From assembly GCA_905612515.1 (NCBI GenBank), contig CAJQSI010000016.1, positions 27,695 to 91,694 on the forward strand: a stretch of DNA of 64,000 nt, read 5' to 3'. The notes under the pieces were generated by a model. That model was not told the origin of the DNA. It did no database searches and saw only the letters and a list, made by a program, of their open reading frames with translations. The DNA is from an uncultured Opitutales bacterium (lineage in GTDB: Bacteria; Verrucomicrobiota; Verrucomicrobiia; Opitutales; Seribacteraceae). Below, one piece after another: positions 58,854 to 64,000 of the stretch (its first letter is position 1; each line of letters opens with the position of its first letter). Position numbers and translations under genes: made by a program.

Positions 58854-61277
58854 ATGATACGGTTTTCACATTTCCTTTTGTTTGCCCTTGGTCCGGTCAC
58901 ATCCGGCACCGAGCCCTTTGAGACCTTTCTGACCAAGCATTGCGTGAGTTGCCACGGACCGAAGAAAGCCAAGGGCGACTTGCGACTGGATCAATTATCG
59001 CGTGACTTCAAGTCCGGCGAGGACGGGCAAATCTGGGCCGAAGTGGTCGAGAAAATCAATGCCGGCGAAATGCCGCCCGAGGATGAACCCCGGCCGACCA
59101 CCGAGGAGATCGGCAAGGTCATCACCGAGCTGGATCAGCGCATTCGCCAAGGACGAGCCGCCCGGATGGCGACACGACCCGCCGTGGCACACTACCGCCT
59201 GAGTCGAAAGGAATATCAGAACACGGTCTATGACCTCTTGGGAGTACGTTACGATCCGACCAAACCGGGCGAGTTGAATGAGGACACTCTGTGGCACGGC
59301 TACGAGCGCATCGGATCGCAACTCTCGCTCTCGCCTTCGCACGTGGACCGCTATTATCAGGCCGCGGAGGTCGTGCTCGAGCGGGCTTTCCCAGCCAAAT
59401 TCGTCGAGGTAAGCAAGGTACGCAAATCGGCGGCCGAGTTGAGGTATGGCGGGGGGAAAAAACAAATGGAAGCGCTGGACCGTTTCGGCATCAAACGCCC
59501 TCTGCGTTACCTCCTTTTCCCCGGTCGAAACCAGAACGCGCTCCAGCACTGGTGGTTTAAAAAGACGGGCCCGGAATACAGCGGTCTCTACAAACTTCGC
59601 CTCCAGGCCAGCGGTGCCCGCCCGCCCGGTGGCCAACCGGCCCACCTGAGCATCGGCAAGAAGACCAGTGAGGATTCCGTGGATGGCCTCATCGAATTCG
59701 ACGTCACGGCACCCGAAGACAGTCCCCAAGTCTATGAGTTCGAATTGTTCCTCGAGATGCCGGTTGGACTGCAATTCTCAGTAGTGGCCACCGATGTGAT
59801 CGACCGCAGACGGGGTGCCGCGTTCCGCAACGCCCTTGTCAGCCGGGATAGCTACCTATTTACGCACAGCAGTGAGACCTTCCTGTTGAACCCAAATGCT
59901 CCGCAAATGTTTGATGGTAAAGGAAACGGAATCTTCTCCACGGTAATTCTCGATTGGATCGAGTGGGAAGGTCCGCTCGTATCTAAGGAGGAAAAGACCA
60001 GAAGCGAAGGAATATTCCCGGATGAGAACGCCACGATTGAATCGGTAAACGATCACCTTCGAAGTTTTGCAGAACGGGCATGGCGCAGACAAGTTGGCAA
60101 AGGCGAGTTGGCGGGCTACCTGCAATCCTACCAAAGAGATCGCGAGGCGGGAGAAAACGTCGCCGATTCCTTTCTTACGAGCATGCTTCGAGTTCTGACC
60201 TCCCGAAACTTCATCTATCTAGTGGAAGGCGAGCCGGAACCGCGCGAAGTGCTCACCGACTTTGAACTTGCCTCCCGACTCTCCTACTTCCTCTGGAGTT
60301 CGATGCCAGACGAGAACCTCTTAGCCTCCGCCAAAGATGGCTCACTGAAAGGCGCAGTCTTGAAGAAGCAAATCGATCGGATGCTGGCCGACAAACGGAA
60401 CGACCGCTTCATCGACGACTTCTCCCGCCAATGGCTTCAACTGCACAAGGTTGGAATGTTTCCCCCGGATAAAAAACTCTACCCGACCTACGATGATTGG
60501 CTTGAGACGAGCATGCGCAACGAACCGGTTGAGTTCTTTCGCGAAATGCTTTCGAGCAACCTTCCCATCGAAACCCTGCTTGATTCCGACTGGACGATGG
60601 CCAACGCCCGCCTCTGCGACTTCTACGGATTGCCCGAACTGAAGACGGGCGATTTTCAGCGCGTTTCACTCAAACCCGAGGACAACCGAGGGGGACTGCT
60701 CACGATGGGCGCCGTGCTCGGACTGACCTCGGACGGCACGCGCCACCGCCCGGTCCACCGCGGGGTATGGCTGAGCGAAACCATCTTCAACAAGACACCA
60801 CCAGCACCGCCGGCAAACGTTGACCCGATCGAACCCGTCCCTCCGCAAGGGGATAAGATCACCATCCGTCAACGCATCGAGGCCCACACCAAAGATCCAA
60901 ATTGCGCCGCTTGCCACAAGACGATCGACCCCTTGGGTCTGGCATTTGATCAGTACGATGCTATTGGGCAATGGCGAACACGCGAACACGTACCCGCCGG
61001 AAAAGGAGAGAATCCTCCCGTCGATGCTTCCGGCTCGTTGTCCGACGGCCGAACCTTCAATGGCTCCGAAGAATTCAAGGACTTGCTGCTTGAGGACCGC
61101 GAAAAATTTGCCCGCGCTTTCATCGAACACCTTTGCACCTATGCCCTCCGCAGAGTTCTCACGGTGGACGATCGAGACGATCTTGATTTAATCGCTGCAG
61201 AAGCAAAGAAGAGCCAATACCGCGTTAAGGAAATCGTCCGGGCCGTGGCCCAATCGGATTTGATGAGAAAACGCTAA
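58854..61277 (+). CDS. DUF1592/DUF1588/DUF1585-type protein with two CxxCH motifs
   Basis: [116 protein letters not shown]. Confidence 0.93.
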   Translation: MIRFSHFLLFALGPVTSGTEPFETFLTKHCVSCHGPKKAKGDLRLDQLSRDFKSGEDGQIWAEVVEKINAGEMPPEDEPRPTTEEIGKVITELDQRIRQGRAARMATRPAVAHYRLSRKEYQNTVYDLLGVRYDPTKPGELNEDTLWHGYERIGSQLSLSPSHVDRYYQAAEVVLERAFPAKFVEVSKVRKSAAELRYGGGKKQMEALDRFGIKRPLRYLLFPGRNQNALQHWWFKKTGPEYSGLYKLRLQASGARPPGGQPAHLSIGKKTSEDSVDGLIEFDVTAPEDSPQVYEFELFLEMPVGLQFSVVATDVIDRRRGAAFRNALVSRDSYLFTHSSETFLLNPNAPQMFDGKGNGIFSTVILDWIEWEGPLVSKEEKTRSEGIFPDENATIESVNDHLRSFAERAWRRQVGKGELAGYLQSYQRDREAGENVADSFLTSMLRVLTSRNFIYLVEGEPEPREVLTDFELASRLSYFLWSSMPDENLLASAKDGSLKGAVLKKQIDRMLADKRNDRFIDDFSRQWLQLHKVGMFPPDKKLYPTYDDWLETSMRNEPVEFFREMLSSNLPIETLLDSDWTMANARLCDFYGLPELKTGDFQRVSLKPEDNRGGLLTMGAVLGLTSDGTRHRPVHRGVWLSETIFNKTPPAPPANVDPIEPVPPQGDKITIRQRIEAHTKDPNCAACHKTIDPLGLAFDQYDAIGQWRTREHVPAGKGENPPVDASGSLSDGRTFNGSEEFKDLLLEDREKFARAFIEHLCTYALRRVLTVDDRDDLDLIAAEAKKSQYRVKEIVRAVAQSDLMRKR

Positions 61278-61293
61278 ACCGAGAAAACCGACC

Positions 61294-62649
61294 ATGAGCA
61301 ACATTCAGACACAATCCTGGTTAATGGACCGCCGACACGCCCTCCGGGCAATGGGCACCTGTATCGCACTCCCCATGCTGGAATGCATGACCCCGCTTCG
61401 GGCTGCCGAGAAAATCACCACTCCCAAACGCAGCGCTTTCATCTACCTAGCCAATGGGGTTCATTCCCTGAACTACCAGATCACCAAGCCCGGCAAAGAG
61501 TACGAATTCTCTCAGTCTCTCAAACCTTTGGAGAAACATCGTAACGCCATCACACCTTTCAGCGGTCTTCATCACCCGGGTAGTCTCGGTCATCACCACA
61601 ACTGCATCAACGTCTTCCTGACCGGTGGTAAAATCGGAGCCGCTCACCGCAACACCATATCGGTGGACCAGAAGATGGCCGAAATCACAGGGCAACACAC
61701 CCGCTATTCCTCAATGGAAATCGCCCTCACCCAAGGTTCTCTGGCCTGGACTGCAGACGGTGTTCAACTGCCTGCCATGCGCAAATGCAGTCAGATCTTC
61801 GCTTCCCTCTTCGAGGAACCGAAGGGGGGCATCGCCGCCCAACGAAAAGCGCTCCGCCGCAAGGCCAGCGTGCTGGACGACAACCTCGCCGAAGTCCGCC
61901 GTCTTGAGCAAAAGATGGGGACCGACGACAAAGGCCGCATGGATCAGTACCTCACCTCTGTGCGCGAAGCAGAAATCCGCACCCGACGGGCCGACGACTG
62001 GCTCGATACCCCTCTGCCAAAAATTTCCGATTCCGACCGCAAACGAGCCAACCGCGACGTTTCCAAGGCGCAGGCGGGAGATTACTTCCGTACCGTTTAC
62101 GATCTGATGGTCCTTGCCTTCCAGACGGACGTGACCCGCGTCGCCACCTTCAGTCTCGGAGGAGAAGGCGATGCCTTTGCCATTCCTGAGATCGGCATCA
62201 CCGAGTCGCGCCACCAACTCAGTCACCATGGGGGCGACGAGGGCTACATGGAGAAGCTCACCAAGTACGATACCTTTGCCATAGAGCAATACAGCTACTT
62301 TCTTTCCCGTTTGGAAGAGACCAAAGACTTGAATGGAAAATCTCTTCTTGGATCAACCATGTCTCTGTTCGGAAGTGGCATGTCTTATGGCCATAGCCAT
62401 GGCAACGCCAACCTGCCCCTCGTGCTTGCCGGTGGTTACGACCTCGGCTTGAAGCACGGAAGTCACGTTGATTTCAACGAGGGCCATTTCGACGGTTACA
62501 CCCTCGACAAGCCAGGCGACCATTATCGTCTCTGTAGCCGGCCGGCCAATTCCGATGCCCATATGAGCAACCTCCTTCTCCTCATGGCTCAGAAAATGGG
62601 CGTGGAGACAGACCGATTCGGCGACAGCAACAAGGTAATCACGATATGA
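61294..62649 (+). CDS. DUF1552 family protein
   Basis: [99 protein letters not shown]. Confidence 0.92.
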   Translation: MSNIQTQSWLMDRRHALRAMGTCIALPMLECMTPLRAAEKITTPKRSAFIYLANGVHSLNYQITKPGKEYEFSQSLKPLEKHRNAITPFSGLHHPGSLGHHHNCINVFLTGGKIGAAHRNTISVDQKMAEITGQHTRYSSMEIALTQGSLAWTADGVQLPAMRKCSQIFASLFEEPKGGIAAQRKALRRKASVLDDNLAEVRRLEQKMGTDDKGRMDQYLTSVREAEIRTRRADDWLDTPLPKISDSDRKRANRDVSKAQAGDYFRTVYDLMVLAFQTDVTRVATFSLGGEGDAFAIPEIGITESRHQLSHHGGDEGYMEKLTKYDTFAIEQYSYFLSRLEETKDLNGKSLLGSTMSLFGSGMSYGHSHGNANLPLVLAGGYDLGLKHGSHVDFNEGHFDGYTLDKPGDHYRLCSRPANSDAHMSNLLLLMAQKMGVETDRFGDSNKVITI

Positions 62650-63911
62650 TCCCACTCAAGGCTGCCGGGCTTTTCGCTTTTCTCGGTCTGGGTGTCATCG
62701 CCTTGGTTTCAACCGCCACTGAAAAAGACGAACCGTTCCGGCCTGAGGCGGGAAAGTTTCCTCCCCTCGAAAAGGCTTATTCCTACCGGGGCGAACTGGT
62801 TTTCGTGGACCATGCCAATCGCAGGGGAAGCATACGGGTGCAAGGAGAAGGCATGTACTTCCGAAACAAGCCGCACCCGTTCGCCATGTTACCCTACGGG
62901 ATTATCCGTTATCTCGGTGCGCCGGCGCAACTCCGCGATATTCCTCTAGGTACCGTGCTGCATGTCCGGGCTTTCCTACCCCCGGACCCCAAGCTCTCTC
63001 CCGTACCCGTGTTGCCAATCAACAACCGAAACAAGAAGGCAGGCTACAGTGGAGTAGGCACGGCCCCGGCCGAAAACCACCTACTCCTTCTTGAAGACGA
63101 AGTCAGTCATTGTCAGCGTGAGGGTAAAGTATGGAAGTTGAAGGAAGTGAATATCAAAGACGGCACCGGCAAAATCACAGCCCGGCTCGAATCCAAGACC
63201 AGCGGAGACAAGAGCGAGGAAGAAACGATGACCTTCGACGCCGCCACCCACGTCTGGCGGGGCCGCGAGAAGCTTCAAGTGGCAGACCTCGTTAACGAAG
63301 GAACCTGGCCTGAGAGCGGAAAGAAATCGCTCGAAGACCAGGCGGTCCTGCTCGGCATCACCTGGAGACCCACTCCGGACGGTGTCTTTACCCGCTTTCA
63401 CGTCTCCGACGTCTGGCTGGATGACCTCTCGATCCAACGAGCCACTATCAACCAGACCGAGACGCACAAGGCGTTCATCCGGAGCCGATGGATGCCCGCC
63501 TTTGTTGATGCCATAGAGTATGGTAAATTTGGCACTGCCACCGTTACCGCCTCCCTCTTTGGCGGCATGGACGGTTCCCTCTACGCGGACTTCAAGAAGG
63601 GCGTTTCCGCCATGATGAATCCGGTCGAGAATACCTTGAAGCACACGCACGGCACCTATGGCCCCGGCCATATGGCCTGCAGGGGCCCAATCCTTGAGGT
63701 AACCAAGTTGAAAGGGGAAGCTCCCCTTGGCAGCAGCGGCATCCGAATTCGATTCAAGACCGACCTCATCCTCGAAGGCATCAGGCCCGGACGGGTTGTC
63801 CGTGTCTGTCCAGGAAGCTGGCCACAGGTACAAATACCACGTGAGGAATACCTCGGAGGAAACAAGCCCGAAGAGCGCTTTCCGACCCCAGCCATTTTCC
63901 CGAAATATTGA
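62646..63911 (+). CDS. exported hypothetical protein, translationally coupled to DUF1552
   Basis: ATG overlaps DUF1552 stop (ATGA); N-terminal hydrophobic segment; no family recognised. Confidence 0.65.
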   Translation: MIPLKAAGLFAFLGLGVIALVSTATEKDEPFRPEAGKFPPLEKAYSYRGELVFVDHANRRGSIRVQGEGMYFRNKPHPFAMLPYGIIRYLGAPAQLRDIPLGTVLHVRAFLPPDPKLSPVPVLPINNRNKKAGYSGVGTAPAENHLLLLEDEVSHCQREGKVWKLKEVNIKDGTGKITARLESKTSGDKSEEETMTFDAATHVWRGREKLQVADLVNEGTWPESGKKSLEDQAVLLGITWRPTPDGVFTRFHVSDVWLDDLSIQRATINQTETHKAFIRSRWMPAFVDAIEYGKFGTATVTASLFGGMDGSLYADFKKGVSAMMNPVENTLKHTHGTYGPGHMACRGPILEVTKLKGEAPLGSSGIRIRFKTDLILEGIRPGRVVRVCPGSWPQVQIPREEYLGGNKPEERFPTPAIFPKY

Positions 63912-63941
63912 TTCTCTCTAAACATCGCCATCGACCCCCGA

Positions 63942-64000
63942 GTGAAACCGTCTTCTCAAGAACCTTCTTCTTCCAGCAACTACTCATTTGCTGCACCCAA
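63942..64000 (+). CDS. possible start of next gene, truncated
   Basis: GTG-initiated open frame MKPSSQEPSSSSNYSFAAP... runs off the window. Confidence 0.25.
   Translation, partial: MKPSSQEPSSSSNYSFAAP

Noticed and set aside
1-64000. CRISPR arrays, tRNA/rRNA genes, transposases, phage or restriction/anti-phage genes
   Set aside because: None seen on reading either strand; there are no regularly spaced repeats and no recognisable defence or mobility proteins in the ORF track

Overview
The window is a 64-kb, almost entirely (+)-strand gene block with a gene repertoire typical of Planctomycetota/Verrucomicrobiota (PVC); this lineage call is inference from content. It is dominated by exported proteins: at least six intact PQQ-like beta-propellers, five DUF1501 proteins with Tat-like signals, two DUF1549/DUF1553 proteins, a DUF1592/DUF1588-type cytochrome protein paired with a DUF1552 protein, three DUF1080 proteins (one only as its C-terminal end), two Gfo/Idh/MocA oxidoreductases, a sulfatase, a sialate O-acetylesterase, a neutral-ceramidase-like protein, a DMFase-beta-like protein and two parallel-beta-helix proteins, one of them G8/CEMIP-like. 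I found no tRNA, rRNA, CRISPR array, transposase or phage gene. Less obvious signals: (i) an unannotated promoter, hairpin and terminator cassette at 20544-20653 that looks like a ~70-nt small RNA; (ii) decayed gene fragments flanking intact genes, namely PQQ-propeller C-terminal relics on both sides of the 1185-aa gene and DJ-1/PfpI 5' relics on both sides of the ceramidase-like gene; (iii) a 1333-aa exported propeller protein with an embedded methyltransferase-like segment; (iv) a 1185-aa protein combining three SHD1-like repeats, cyclase-like repeats and a CxxCH motif; (v) short intergenic palindromes resembling REP elements. All family names come from motif recognition by eye. No searches were run.
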